A stretch of DNA of 64,000 bases from Azolla caroliniana (GCA_043228905.1 JBHGNT010000002.1:7750001-7814000); one strand, 5' to 3'; shown: positions 10,517-21,956, numbered from the stretch's first letter. Numbers and translations: made by a program. Notes: generated by a model from the letters alone, not told the origin.

Positions 10517-11203
10517 TGTCGTAGTGTAATTCGCACACTACGTGAAAAATTACATTTTTGGTTTCTCCGGATAGGATATGGAGTACCCAGTAAGAACCGG
10601 ATGAAGCAGAACCGGCAAGAGCCGGATGAAGAAGGCCGGTGAGAGTTTCTCACCAGATGAAGAGACATATTTGTAAATAGAAGAAAGTATAAAATTATAT
10701 ATTACATGCATAGGGCAAGATTCGAACCTTGCACCTCCATGTTAATAATGTTAAGCCTTAGCATTATAGTAGCGTATTATGAATTTTAAAGTTATACTAA
10801 ACTTTATCCCATGTAAATATTCTAGACATGCATGGTACAAAAAGTTATTCATGCATAGACACTCGAGTTAAAAAGAAAAGATGAGATAGAAAGCTAATCA
10901 TGCACATGCAGTGTGCATGAAAACTAAAGATAGGAAAACCATGATGCTTGCATGTGATAAACTTAGACTCTTCCAACACTATATAAGGAAGAGAGAAAGA
11001 TGTATAGAGGTTGTTGATTATTTTACAAGGGTTGATTAATATAATATAATATAATCGTGGAATTCACGAGTTTTTCATATCTTTCTTTCTTACAATATAT
11101 TTCATATTCTTAATTGCCTTAGAATTTTCTTTCCTCCTAGTCCATAACCCCAACGGTTCCCACCCGACTCGTGCAACGATTTGGAGTCGAAAGGCACGAA
11201 CCA
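10517..11203 (+). repeat. 3' LTR of Ty3 family A copy 1
   Basis: Begins TGTCGTAGTG after the polypurine tract and matches the minus-strand LTR at 57566-58250 along its length (about 685 bp). It ends near GGCACGAACCA; the last few bases are uncertain. It contains an antisense tRNA-like module at about 10713-10773. The sequence then changes abruptly to family B integrase on the minus strand. Confidence 0.8.
10713..10773 (-). other. Antisense tRNA-like module in the family A LTR
   Basis: Read on the minus strand, it ends in a T-arm-like hairpin: GCAAG, loop GTTCGAATC, TTGC. The loop is close to the Pol III B-box consensus. An upstream ATAATGCTAAGGC stretch is a weak A-box. No complete cloverleaf can be drawn, so this is not a functional tRNA gene. 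A second copy lies at about 57995-58054. Confidence 0.5.
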
Positions 11204-12315
11204 ATGCACGTCCCAATATAGTCCCGGCCACCAGTACTTCCCCTTTAGCTTCTCGAATGTGACCCACGTCTCGGTATAGCCCCGGCCACCAGTACTTCCC
11301 CTTTAGCTTCTCGAATGTGACCCACGTCCCGTGGTGTCCGGCCCAGGGACTCTCGTGGTATGCCGTCAACAATTCTTCCTGTTCCTCTTTCTTCGCCACC
11401 ACTTGGAGCGGGATGCCGTTCCTCTTCTTTGGGTGCTTCCATAAGCTCCTGTCTCATAGGAAGAATCGGTACGCTTTCTTCCGAATCCGGTTGGTGTCTT
11501 CCTTTGTCCACGCCGCATCCGGTGACATTGTCTTTAGGAACCTGCCGATCTAGAGCCACTCCCCATCGTACTTGCTCTCGTCGAATTCATTAAGCGCTAG
11601 AGTGCTCCCCTTTCTTGCTATTACGTTAGCTGACCCGAAGAAGTCCTCGCCAACTTCGTCGTCATCCAAAACCATGTCGTCCTCGTCGCGGAACCGCGCC
11701 CTTGAAAGCATATCGGCCATGGCGTTATCCTTTCCGGAGATGTGTCGTATCTCCGGGTTCAGGGACTTGATGTACGCGATCCACATGAGCATCATCAGGT
11801 CTGGAGTCGCACATCCGGAGACCATACCCAGAATCTGCAGGCAGTCCGTCTCGATGATCACTTCCGTCCCGATTAGATAGTCTTTGTCGGCCTTGACTAC
11901 CCAAACGATACCCCATAGCTCGCGCTTGATTTGGGCGTATCCTCATTGCCGCTCGCTTAATACCTTTGCCCCAAACTAGATCGGGAATCGTACATCATCT
12001 TCATCTTCCTGATTCATCACCCACCCGATCCCGGTGGGGCTCGTGTCCACCATCACGTAAATGGGGACTTCCTTTCCGAAGAGCCGGTGCCGTGGTGAGC
12101 ACCTCCTTCAGTCTCTGGACCGACTCCATCTACTCGTCTCTCCACTCGAATTTACGCCCTTTCTTCAGCAACCCATAAAGTGGTTCCGCGACATGCACAT
12201 AGTGCGGAATCCAGATGTGGTAGAATGCACATGCCGCTAGGATCCTTTGGACCTCCGTGACCGACCCGCAATCATCCTTCATCGCGGAGATGGCTTCCAG
12301 CCGTAAGGCCCGCAC
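11204..12315 (-). pseudogene. Ty3 family B: RNase H and N-terminal integrase fragment
   Basis: Minus-strand pol. RNase H lies at about 11550-12110 (the HISGKDNAMADMLSRARF box near 11720). The integrase zinc-binding start follows (HESPWAGHHGTW near 11345), after which the frame ends at the family A LTR. The last stretch is a tandem duplication of about 70 bp (about 11207-11340), so the KGKYWWPGLYRDVGHI-like sequence appears twice. The rest of integrase and the 3' LTR are missing. Several frameshifts are present. Confidence 0.8.
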
Positions 12316-13448
12316 AGGTGTCCGACTACCAGGATCTTCGGCTGTCTGAAGGCTGATTTTTCTCCGGAGAAGGTGAGCCGCGCGCTCTCGAGTCTATGTA
12401 GCACCTTCTCGCAGTCGCGGATATAATTTGTCACGAACCTTTGGCAACCATCGGGCCCGACCAACTCGTCCTTGTCCTCCACCGGATAGCCTTTGATCGG
12501 GATGTCGTCCAAAAACGGCATGGTGATGTCCAGGATACAATCCGTCAGCACTTTGTTCATTGCGTTCACCATGTGGGCTACCAAGTTCGTCCCTCCTTGC
12601 AGGAGGGTACACATCCAAACTAGGCCGAGAGGAGTCCGCATCGTCGTGACATCCTTGCTCTCTACGGCTAGTTGGAACTGATCGTACCCCGAGTATAGAT
12701 CCCCGACCGAGTAGATTGACCTCCCTGCGAAGGCCTCCACGAACTCATCAATGGTCGGTCCGATACCTGCATTTTGAATGGTCACCTTGTTGACCAGCTG
12801 CAGGTCCTGTATGAAGCGCAGTGTGCCGTTCTTCTTCAGCACGGTAAACCACGGATTCGAATATGGGGCACTCGACGGTTCGAGGATGCCCATCTCCACC
12901 TTCTGTTTCAGCAGCTCCATCAGCTTCGGGATGTAAGCTCTGGGTACTGGAATCGGTTTGAGATTCCACGGCACATGCGGTACCGTGAAGATCACCATTA
13001 GTTCCACAACCGTCGGGTCTACGCACCTGATCTCCTCCGGTGAGAATGCGAAAGCCTTCTCGTGCCTCCCGAGCATTCTCCGAAACCGGTCCTCTTCTGG
13101 CGGTAGTAGAAAGCAACCCCCACCGACCTTGAGCTCCGGTAGCGTTATGTCAGTGAATGTGTGTCCTATGCTGGCCGGATCTCGTAAACTTGGGTCCGAC
13201 GCGACCCCCTTTATCCGTAACTCGCTGCCCTCCGGCAAGGGTGCCACGACTGGCCTCACCTTCTGGTCCATAGTCTTGTACTTCGTATCCACTCGGGCCG
13301 TCCGTTCCGACTTGAGTCCACTACCAAAGTCGGCAATGACTTCGTACATCTTTTCCGAACATACCAGAATCGTCCGGTCCTCATTAAGGCCTTGTCCAAA
13401 CACCTCCCATAACTTCCCCAAGGTGTCGTCGAAAGAGACCACCTCCAT
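12279..13448 (-). pseudogene. Ty3 family B: reverse transcriptase
   Basis: A 389-residue open stretch holds the linker after protease and most of the reverse transcriptase. Visible boxes are LKKNGTLRFIQDLQ, YSVGDLYSGYDQFQL and the catalytic MPFLDDIPIKG (near 12500-12520). The catalytic pair of aspartates is kept in an F-L-D-D context. The frame changes at the RNase H side, so this is an enzyme fragment rather than a working polyprotein. It is clearly related to, but distinct from, family A pol at 59624-61854. Confidence 0.85.
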
Positions 13449-13715
13449 GGCTCCACTAATTTCCTCTTCAAGGCTGAGGACTCTGCATGCCTGAAGTCAC
13501 TCCTCCGTCCGCTTCTTTTCCCCGCCAACTACGCCGGCTATCGTACAACCACCGTTGTCGGAGAACCAAAATTTTCTACCTATGGTACAGGTGTTTTTGC
13601 CTATAGTACATCTGTGGGGTTTTTCCGGGATGTCCGGACTATCGCGGCCCCACACCTTGATAGCCCTCTCCAAAAATCCCCTTGGTTTTCGGCACTGAGG
13701 GTCTCGCGGTGACAC

Positions 13716-14318
13716 TCATGGTTCGGTCGCACCGTCAGGAACTAGATTGAGGGACGCCCATCCTGGCTCTTGACTCATGCATATGCTGAACCGTTGTCCA
13801 TCACCTTTGTCTCCATGCGCGCCGCCGTGATGTACGGTTCTCCGAGTATCACCGGATGCGAGGATGTCTCCTGCACGAAGGAGTGTTGATCGATCTCGAC
13901 ATCGCCGATTTTCACTCGTACATCCGGGCAGGCTCCGTGTAGCTCCTCCATGGCGTGTGTTGCTGCCCGTATATTCCACCCATGCTTGGTGTTGATCGGC
14001 CACTTTCCCTTCTTGTAAAAGTCCATGGACATCAAACTGATCTCTGAACCGTGGTCTACCAAAGCCACCACCGGCTCCTGGACATCCCCAATCCGAACAG
14101 GGGTTTTCGTAGTGGCTCTGGCCCAATGTAGCCTCGAGTAGTGCCTTTCTGCCAATTTGTCCTCCAGGGCTATGTCTTCTAGGTGCGTCGTTCGCACCTC
14201 CACCGGCTTCTCCAACTCCAGCTCCGTCAAAAGCCTTTTCCACTTCACCAAGTCTACGATGGAGTCGTGGAACTCCTTCTTGGCGATACCGAGCACTTCC
14301 CTTTAGTGACAGCTCCAC
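13716..14318 (-). pseudogene. Ty3 family B: aspartic protease region
   Basis: Residues VVALVDHGSEISLMS (near 14035-14075 on the minus strand) align with a retropepsin active site, but the usual D-S/T-G is D-H-G. Family A copy 3 has the same D-H-G (LIDHGSGINLMS), so this is a lineage feature, not random damage. The downstream motif (HPVILGEPYITAARMETKV) fits the retropepsin flap and C-terminal part. The frame is broken against gag and RT. Confidence 0.75.
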
Positions 14319-15812
14319 TTTCCTGTCGAGGATATGTTCTTCGAGGACCTTTCGCAGGTCCGTGGTCCTCTCGATCTCCGTGATCCGCCGGTACCCGACC
14401 CTCTTGGCTTTATCCGGTACGCTGGTCTCACCGGCATCCTTCTACTTGGGCCTGGACCGGGTGTCATACTGTTGTGAGGGTCCGGCCCCCCCGGTCTTTC
14501 CCAAACACTTGTCTTCCACCAGAACCTCGTAGTTCTAGCACTCGGCTTCCACGAAGCCCGTCTTCTCTTCGACCAGGTCACTCCACTCGGTTACCTCCCG
14601 GACCCGTCTTTCCGCACGGTCCGCTTCCACTTTCCTCAGCTGTACGCCAGCGAGGCCTTCTAGCACCAACGGCCAAAATCCGGCTTCCTTCGTTTTTCGG
14701 ACCTCGTCACTTCCGACCCGGATTCCGGCCGACGCCAAGTAGTGGACGGTCTCCGCATGGCGAGCCGCTGCTTCTTCCATCAACCGTTTCATACCCCCTC
14801 ATCCGATATTCAGATCCAGGACCCTTCGGGTCTCGCTAGCATGCACCCGACTGTTCCATAGGTACACCACGTTAGCTCTTATCGCTTCGGCGAAGTCCCC
14901 ACGTGGCCGACCGCATCGCACCATAAGCATCGGTTCGCAGCCGAAGGCCTTCGGTCGCGGACTTGTTCGCCGCCGTCCCTCCGTGCTTGCGCAATCTGGA
15001 GGTCCTTCACCATCTGAGTCAGCTCCTCCAGAGCCTCTCCTCTGGACGAGCCTTTGACCATGCTAGTCGAAGTCGAGCCGGTCTCAAGCCAGTCTCGGGT
15101 CTCTTCCCTTCGCGCCAGCAGGGGTACCTCGACCTTCCTTGTCGCAACAAAACCCGCCCCCGTCAAGCCTTTATCGACCCACTCACTGCTGTTTGTTAAA
15201 ACAGTTGTAGACTCTCTTTACCACGGCCAAGTCGCTTGTTAGGCCGTCATCAGTCTCCAGCAGGAAGCCCACTTGCTCCCACTCCCTTCTGTCCACCGAT
15301 TTAACGAACGATAGGACACGACTTGTGTCCAGTACGGTCCGGTCCAACACCGAAAGACGTGTGAAACGTTCTTCAAACTCCTGAAGGGGCACCGACACGT
15401 TTCTCCCCTTTTCGGGGGTCTCCACCCATTCCATGAAGTCCTGCTTCGATAGCCGAAGCGCGTCATCAAGCCCGTACTTTTCAAGGAGCCAACCTTCAAA
15501 CTCTTCCCAGGCCTGACTCTCAGCCCGTACCTCAAGCACTTCCGCGTGGATGCCCGGCACCGCGACCCGTGGGAATCCGGCCAATCGCCTATCCTCTGGG
15601 ATGTCCCTCATCACCATTTCGGCTCGGCAAGCCTCCAAATAGCTCGTGGCGTCCTTCCCACCGAACCGGCCTATCGTGCCGACGACTGCCTCAATAGCCC
15701 TATCGAGGGTGCATGTGCCTTCGCGTGCACTCACTATCTGATCCACAGCCGAAGCCATGGCTTCTACAACATCCGACCCTCTCATCTTTCTATTCCTCTG
15801 CCACCTATTCAC
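14319..15812 (-). pseudogene. Ty3 family B: gag
   Basis: Gag-like protein in several frames. The N-terminal part, 15183-15812, is a 209-residue open frame from a start codon at 15812 (MNRWQRNRKM), including the helix-rich EFEERFTRLSVLDRTV. A degenerate zinc knuckle reading CLWCDAVGHVGT lies near 14900-14930, followed by a charged linker. The first part aligns with the plus-strand gag at 26985-27314. Frames are shifted at about 15183 and 14879. It sits just downstream (minus strand) of the 5' LTR at 15838-16519. Confidence 0.7.
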
Positions 15813-15837
15813 GTCGGGTTCACCAAATATGTCGCAT
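15813..15837 (-). promoter_or_regulatory. Primer-binding site region of family B (minus copy)
   Basis: Read on the minus strand after the LTR end (TAACA), the sequence holds TTTGGTGAACCCGACGTG within about 10 bases. The TTGGTG...CCGACG pattern is typical of tRNA-primed plant Ty3 elements. The tRNA is not assigned. Confidence 0.55.
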
Positions 15838-16519
15838 TGTTACGCGCATGCGTGGAGAACGAGGTGGGACCACGGGGGCCCTGGACCGAGAAATTACCTA
15901 ATGAGATAAGGGGAAGGAAACTACAGATGTGCTTCACACGGGCACAGACACACCGGTTCACAGGAGTTGCGACTAGCCCTCAACAATGGAGACAGTACGA
16001 ATGTGTGTGTGTATATATATATATATATATGTATATCGAGAAGTTACAACCGGCCAGCCGGCGAGTGATAGGCTCCGACACCTGCCCACACACACACACA
16101 CAGAACGCGAGATGGAGACTTTGCCCGGAAGCATTCGAGCGTTCCGCAGAGCAGAGTCAGCCTCCCGAAACCTGCATGAAATGACTATGGAGAAGACAAA
16201 GGAGAAGAGCTCGGTTCCAGTCCGGCAGCAGTTCGTCCTCCACAAAACGCGATCCCCCCTCTTCGTTGATTTTACAAATTATACCTCTCCCTCTCTTTTA
16301 TAGCGAGGGAGGGAGGCTGTTACATCATGTTTATTCCCTATCCTTTCGGACAGGGATACGCCTCGATTTTCTCCCTACTAAATGTGTGCTACCTAGGATT
16401 TTACCCCCGTCGACTTGTACCTATCTACGTACTATACAACAAAACTTGTGCCCACGTGTAAGGGCCAGTTTTCGCACATTATACCCAGTTTCCGCCTAGG
16501 GACGGTTTTCTCCACGACA
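15838..16519 (-). repeat. 5' LTR of family B (minus copy) with microsatellites
   Basis: The plus-strand ends read TGTTACGCG ... CACGACA. On the minus strand it begins TGTCGTGGAGAAAACCG, like the other family B LTRs (25581, 54480, 62209). A TATA-like CTATAAAAGAG lies near 16290-16305 on the minus strand. It contains a GT/AT microsatellite at about 16003-16035 and a CA run at about 16085-16102. No matching target duplication is visible because neither end of this element is intact. Confidence 0.75.
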
Positions 16520-18624
16520 GCGCGCCCTTGGACAGAAGTACACCGTAGAGAGTATGGACCAGTAAAGACGTGTCCTACCGAGATCTAAAGGTGTTTAGCT
16601 GCCTCGCCTACGTGAATGTAAAGAAGGACAAGAGAGGGAAATTGGACCCGAAATCCCGACCATGTATATTGCTTGGATACGGCGATGATGAGTTCGGCTA
16701 TTGAGTGTGGGACTTGGTCGACAAGAAGGTCTTCCCAAGTCGAGACATGTCTTCATGGAAGAAAAGACCATTGTTGACTGGGAGTTGGAGAAGAAGACAA
16801 TGGATTCTGTATCAACCGATAGAGATCAATTGAAGGATATAAGGACCCATCCGGCTGGAAGTCGGATGATACTCGATGAACCGCCGGATTCGGACAAGGG
16901 ACCGAATTGATCGAAGAAGACTCGGACCCTGAAACCAATCAAGACCCTGAATTGGATTCAGATGAAGAACAGATAGAGGAAGCAGTTGTGGAAAACCAAG
17001 GATGGAGATACCCTCTATGAGAGACCCTGGAGATTTCCGGATGCAAAGCATGTTTTACTAACTGATGAGGAGGAGTTGGAAAGCTTCGAAGAAGCAAAGA
17101 AAGACACCCATAGTTGCAAGTGGTTAAGTGCCATGCAAGATGAAATGAATTCCCTGCATGAGAACCATACATATGAACTGATGGAGCTATCGCAAGGAAA
17201 AAGAGTGTTCCGGAACAAGTGGGTGTACAAGTTAAAACCGGGAGATGGCGGAAATCCACCAAGATACAAAGCCCGGATCATGGTGAAAGGGTTCTAGCAG
17301 AAGAAAGGAGTGGATTTTGATGAGATCTTTGCCCCGGTAGTAAAGATGATGTCCATCTGGACGGTGCTGAGCATAGCGGTTGGCATGCACCTCAAGGTAG
17401 AGCACTAGATTTCAAGACGGTGTTCCTACACGGTGACCTCGAGGAGGAGATCTACATGCAACAACCAAAGGGATTCATCAAGAAAGGGAAGAGGAACCTG
17501 GTGTACCAGTTGAAAAAGAGCCTATACGAACTGAAGCAAGCCCCCCATCAATGGTACTAGATGTTCCACCACAAGACGCAGTCTGACCACTGCATATTCG
17601 TGAAGAAGTTCAACGGAGGAGACTTCTTAATACTGATGCTATATGTGGATGACATGTCAATCGTTGGATGGGACTGAATCACAATTGGGATGTTGAAGAA
17701 GGCCTTGAACCAGACCTTCTCAATGAAAGATTTGGGTCCGGCTAGACAAATATTGGGGATGCACATAGTCCTAGACTGGATGAAGAACCTATTGTGGCTG
17801 TCACAAGAGAAGTACATGACAAAGGTACTCCAACGGTTCAGCATGACAGATTTGAAGCCGGTTGGGTTGACACTTCCGGCAAACTACAAGCTGTCCAAAA
17901 AACAAACTCCAAAGACAAAGGCAAAGGAAGCAAAGATGACGAAGGTATTGTATTCCCTAGGTGTTGGAAGCCTAATGTACGCAATGGTTTGTACCAGATC
18001 GGACATCAGATATGCAATGAGAGTGGTTAGCCAGTTCATGAGCAATGTGGGAAGAGAGCACTAGGCTGTTGTCAAGTGGATCCTTTGGTACCTAAAAGGA
18101 ACCTCAAGTATGTGTCTTCGATTCGGCTCTAGTAAACCCCTATTTGAAGGCTTCACCAATTTTTACATGTCGCCTGATGTAGATACGAGTTGGTCCACGT
18201 TCGAATATGTCATGACTTATGCCAGGGGAGTTGTATCGTGGCAGTCAAGATTGTAGAAATCCGTGGCACTATCGTCCACAGAAGCAGAGTGCATGGCAAC
18301 CATGGAAGCCGGAAAGGAATTGATCTAGACGAAGACTTCATCATAGAGCTACGATTCTGATAGCAGGAATTTCGGCACTACTGCGATAGTCAGAGCACCA
18401 TCCAACTCATGAAAAACGTGGCCTACTCAAGGACGAAGCAGATCCAATGGAGATACCACTAGCTTCGGGAGAGAGTAGAACACCAAGAATTCACTCTGGT
18501 AAAGTTCCACACAGAGAAGAACGAGTTGGATATGCTGACAAAGGTGTTGTCAGCCGACAAACTGGACATGTGTCAGAGACGAATCAGACTAACAAAGACC
18601 CCATACTGGAGTGAAGGCGAAGAC
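16520..18624 (+). pseudogene. Decayed Ty1/copia pol: integrase end, reverse transcriptase, RNase H
   Basis: Plus-strand copia polyprotein remnants. The integrase C-terminal domain is at 16560-16790 (KVFSCLAYV, then FPSRDMS). RT runs from 16986 (RNKWVYKLKPG, then [10 protein letters not shown]), with the catalytic MLYVDDMSIVG near 17640-17665. RNase H extends to about 18560 (LSSTEAECMA near 18270). At least five in-frame stops are present (for example near 16701, 17295, 17407 and 17560). The 5' end is missing at the junction with the family B LTR. A purine-rich tract precedes the LTR at 18625. Confidence 0.8.
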
Positions 18625-19227
18625 TGTTGAGATATCGGTCCCTCTGGATGGGGATCGGATAAGTCGGACAGGTTGGGCCAGAGGAACATGCTGGATTGGA
18701 AAAGCCGGATAAGGAAGCGAGATTGGATGGATCCAAAAGGATATTCGAAAACTGGATGGAGTGAACCCGGAAGGAGTTCGGCCGGATCTGGTATATGAAC
18801 CGTGAGGAGAAACAGATTTGTAAATATGTTTCTTATTTGTCGTTGAGGACTCATTTGTAAATAGCCCATAAGTTATATATGTATACATATAACTAGGGTA
18901 AATAGTGTGTTGTTGTTCAATGTATGCGTCGTTATTGTTGTACACACACACACACACACACACACAGAAATAGAACTTGTATTTGTTGTAACCGCTGATT
19001 GGCAAAGGTAGAGCTCAAGGTTGTTGCCTCTGAGTCTCCTATTGTACCCTCCCTCTTGTTAGTGATATAGTTTGGAGTCGATGGGCTCCCGTGGTTTTTC
19101 CCAATTAGGGTTTTCCACATAAATATCTAGTGTCGTTTCACTTGATTGTGTAAATGCATTGACTATTTTATTATTAATCTTCCATTGGGATTTTGAACTC
19201 GGTTGTGGCCGAGCATGATTCTTCGCA
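18625..19227 (+). repeat. 3' LTR of the decayed copia element
   Basis: Begins TGTTGAGATATCGGTCCC and contains the copia-type phrase TGGTTTTTCCC ... GGGTTTTCCACATAAA near 19090-19125 and a 'gtggccgagc' end like the solo LTR at 9455. A CA microsatellite lies at about 18940-18966. The right edge is set only by similarity and may be off by some tens of bases. Confidence 0.65.
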
Positions 19228-19234
19228 ATATTGA

Positions 19235-19752
19235 TGCACTCGCTATAAGAGTTGAACCACCACGAGGAAAGAGTTGCAACGTAGTCGAAAATGTGTCAAA
19301 TGTGGGTAGCTAGGCACATGTGGTTTAGAAGATAATTCTTCAGAAGTAACCAAAGCTCCAGTTGTAACTGTATTGTCGCTAGAACCAAGAAGTTCTTTTA
19401 GAAGACTTACATGAAAACTGGATGGATTTCAACACCATGAGGACGAGCGAGACCATAGGCTGATCAAGTAATGAGTTTGAGGACTGTAAAAGGTCCACAA
19501 AACCGTGGGGCTAACTTAGCGCACTTACTCGTAGACAATGTCTTAGAATTTTGAGGTGCATGTAAAAATACCTTGTGTCCAAGGTTGAATACACCAGGTT
19601 GCCTATCATGGTCGGCATAAAAATGTGCTCTACCTTGAGTTGTTTTCATATTATCTCATGCAATATGCAGCATATCTTGCATATACTAAAGAAAGTTTTG
19701 CATACTTCGCAACTCATCATGATGGATATTAACATAAATCAGGGCTCATGGC
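19235..19752 (-). pseudogene. Chromovirus D, integrase C-terminal part (fragment 3)
   Basis: On the minus strand the segment encodes an integrase C-terminal module (FNLGHKVFLHAP, then LAPRFCGPF, 19464-19649) and a following HPVF-like stretch with stops. It is the continuation of fragments at 25433-25580 and about 55257-56423. It was split at 19752 by the sushi-like element, whose 5-bp duplication ATGGC flanks both sides. No chromodomain was identified in this tail. Confidence 0.75.
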
Positions 19753-19764
19753 TGTCATGATATG

Positions 19765-19822
19765 GCAAGACTCGAACCTATGACCTTAGGTTATATGGGT
19801 CGAGCTCTTGACCATTAGATCC
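19765..19822 (-). other. Antisense tRNA-like module in the sushi-like 5' LTR
   Basis: On the minus strand it reads, in order, an A-box-like TAATGGTCAAGAGC, a GACC/GGTC stem around a loop, and a T-arm-like stretch with GGTTCGAGTCT (B-box consensus GGTTCGANTCC). The T-arm can pair only with wobbles, and the anticodon arm is irregular. The same module is present in all four LTRs of this family (also 25002-25059, 29148-29204, 53240-53295). Confidence 0.6.
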
Positions 19823-19936
19823 TCTATTGTAATACGTAGGATATTATTTTCATTTACATTTTATTATAGGAAATTAGTGTACATTCCAGATTTCTCTGGA
19901 ACATTCTAGAAGCTTCGGGATTACTCCTGAAAACAC

Positions 19937-19981
19937 TATAAAAGAGGGCACTAGGCATTATGTTGAACCAAATTGGTTCAA
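19937..19981 (+). promoter_or_regulatory. TATA box and palindromic predicted 5' end of the sushi-like transcript
   Basis: TATAAAAG at 19937 is followed at 19963-19981 by a perfect inverted repeat of 9-bp arms (TTGAACCAA, one base, TTGGTTCAA). The right arm with preceding bases (AAATTGGTTCAA, 19970-19981) is the exact complement of the primer-binding site at 20205-20216 and lies where the RNA should start. Confidence 0.75.
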
Positions 19982-20047
19982 CGCCAGTCTTAAGCCTTTT
20001 AGCCACCATTGTATATTCTCTTCATATAATACATATCTTTCTTATCA

Positions 20048-20098
<51 letters not shown>

Positions 20099-20204
20099 GT
20101 CTCGCTCACTTCTTCCTTCTCTCGAAGAAGTTCCACATCTCTCATAGTACTAATCCTTCATTTAGTACTACTTCCTTCTCTGTCTCAATACTGTTCATGA
20201 CAGT

Positions 20205-20216
20205 TTGAACCAATTT
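20205..20216 (+). promoter_or_regulatory. Self-priming primer-binding site
   Basis: TTGAACCAATTT lies two bases after the 5' LTR. It is complementary over 12 of 12 bases to 19970-19981 in the R region and shows no match that I can recognise to a tRNA 3' end. This geometry is that of Tf1/sushi self-priming elements. Confidence 0.75.
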
Positions 20217-20276
20217 CCCCTACCTTCTGTCTCTCTCATTTCCTACTAATCTTTTATTCCTCTTTTCTTTCATCTC

Positions 20277-21413
20277 ATGGCCATTGTTCACGCTGAAGAA
20301 TATCAATCTGTTTTCTCGGAATTTCAATGCTTGAAGGAGAAGTTCCATGCTTTGGAACAAGAAAACCAACGGTTGCTGGGGGATCTTTAGCAAATCTCCG
20401 TAGAAAAGCAGCAAACGCAACAACAACATGGGGAACTTGCGTTACGCGTGCAACAACTCGAAGCAACCATCGTAGCGATGCAACAACAAGGGCCCGGAAC
20501 ACAAGGGATTCATAAAGAACCCAAGATTGGCCTTCCCACGAAGTTCGATGGAACACAATCGAAGTTTAGAGGGTTCCTTAACCAGGTACGATTAGTTATT
20601 CAAATGCATCCTTCCCAATATTCCACCGATGCATCACAAGTGGGTTTAGTAGGCACTTTGTTAAGTGGCTCAACGTTGTCATGGTTCGCTCCACTATTAG
20701 AAAAGGAATCTCCATTACTCAACAATTTTCAAGAGTTTCTAGTTGAGTTTAAAGCATGTTTCGGAGATACTGACAGCATCAGGACCGCAATCAACAAAAT
20801 CCGGCGATTACACCAAGGTGACCGTCCAGCCTCCGCATACGCTGCAGATTTTCGCCTACTCGCCGCCGATATCCCTTGGGATGATCAAGCGTTGATGGAG
20901 CAATTCTGTTATGGTTTACGCAATGACGTCAAGGATTTACTATTGACCTTCCCCGAAGAGCCAAAGTCCTTAACAGAAGCAATCAGTCGCGCGGTGAGAT
21001 GTGACAACCGCCTCTTTGAGCGACGTTCGGAACGACAACTACAGATGCCGAGGGCAAGATCAGAGCCCACCTACGCCTCAATGGTAGCAAGACATTTTCC
21101 GAGGGAGTCATATAATGTGCCTCCAGCGAATACTCCGACTCCGATGGAGATTGACACTACACGTTGTCGAGGGCCATTATCCGAAGAAGAAAAGCAGTGA
21201 CGCCGTACAAATCGACTATGTCTTTACTGCGGTGGACCAGGATAGGCCAAGAAGACAGGTAAACCAAATAGTCGCTAGTTCTAATTGTACTAAATCCGAG
21301 CCTATTTCAGTAGGGATATCTGATAGTCCTAATAGTACTAATAGTACTAATATCCCAAATCTAGCAAACAAATTTGATGTCCTTAGTCAGTTAGAAGAAG
21401 AGTTAAACGACTA
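20277..21413 (+). pseudogene. Gag of the plus-strand sushi-like element
   Basis: The start codon at 20277 (MAIVHAEEYQSV) follows the short leader. The N-terminal coiled coil (FHALEQENQRLLGDL) is followed by the capsid-like core, continuous from 20448 (KFRGFLNQVRLVIQMHP, then ACFGDTDSIRTAINKIRRL). An in-frame TAG at 20388 and TGA at 21198 interrupt it. The minus-strand copy reads through both places with a sense codon. The zinc knuckle begins CLYCGGPG but its second half is deleted. The minus copy still has CLYCGGPRHIAINC. Confidence 0.85.
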
Positions 21414-21440
21414 AGTCCAGTCAAAATAGGAGCCGTTTGG

Positions 21441-21956
21441 TTGGACAGCCCTAGATCTGTGCAGCCCATTAGTGGTTCCATTCCCTCTAAGCAAGTTAGT
21501 GATGTGTTCGTAGCCCAAGTAATAGTTAGTACTAAAAGTACCCCTCCAGTACATGTCCTAGCACTCCCAGATTCCGGACCTAACTCTTGCTTTATGGATA
21601 AGAAATTTGCTCAAGCTCATAAGATATCCCTAAGCAAACTCCAGTGTCCAGTCTCTGTAGTAGTCATTGATGGACGTCCCATTGCTTCCGGAAATATCAT
21701 AGAAGAGTCAGAGCCCATTAATATTGTCCTAGATAACTTAGCATGTGTAGTATCATTTAATATTATTAGTATCCCAGAACATCCTATAGTTTTAGGATTA
21801 CCGTGGTTCGAGTTACATAACCCAGACATAGATTGGAGAACAAGAGAAATCCGGTGTCGACAAACCCAAAGGTCAACTCAGAAGATGGCAACCATTTCGC
21901 TACATCAGTTGCGTAAAGAAGGGCGCAAGGAGGAAATGTTCCTCTTTGCAATATAA
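21441..21956 (+). pseudogene. Retropepsin region of the plus-strand sushi-like element
   Basis: Holds VHVLALPDSGPNSCFMDKKF, a D-S-G active site with the usual following alanine changed to proline, and a later HPIVLGLPW motif typical of the second retropepsin strand. A TAA at 21954 separates it from RT; the minus copy has TCA there. It would be made as part of the polyprotein and would cleave Gag and Pol. Confidence 0.8.

Larger units (their letters stand above)
19753..20202 (+). repeat. 5' LTR of the plus-strand sushi-like element
   Basis: 450 bp. TATA box TATAAAAG at 19937-19944, with the predicted transcript start about 33 nt later near 19970. A 51-bp CT run lies at about 20048-20098, and differences there account for most of the length difference from the 3' LTR. 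An antisense tRNA-like module lies at 19765-19822. Confidence 0.92.

Noticed and set aside
15546-16303. Plus-strand open frames of 105-212 residues
   Set aside because: They are antisense to family B gag and its LTR and contain the translated TA/CA microsatellites.
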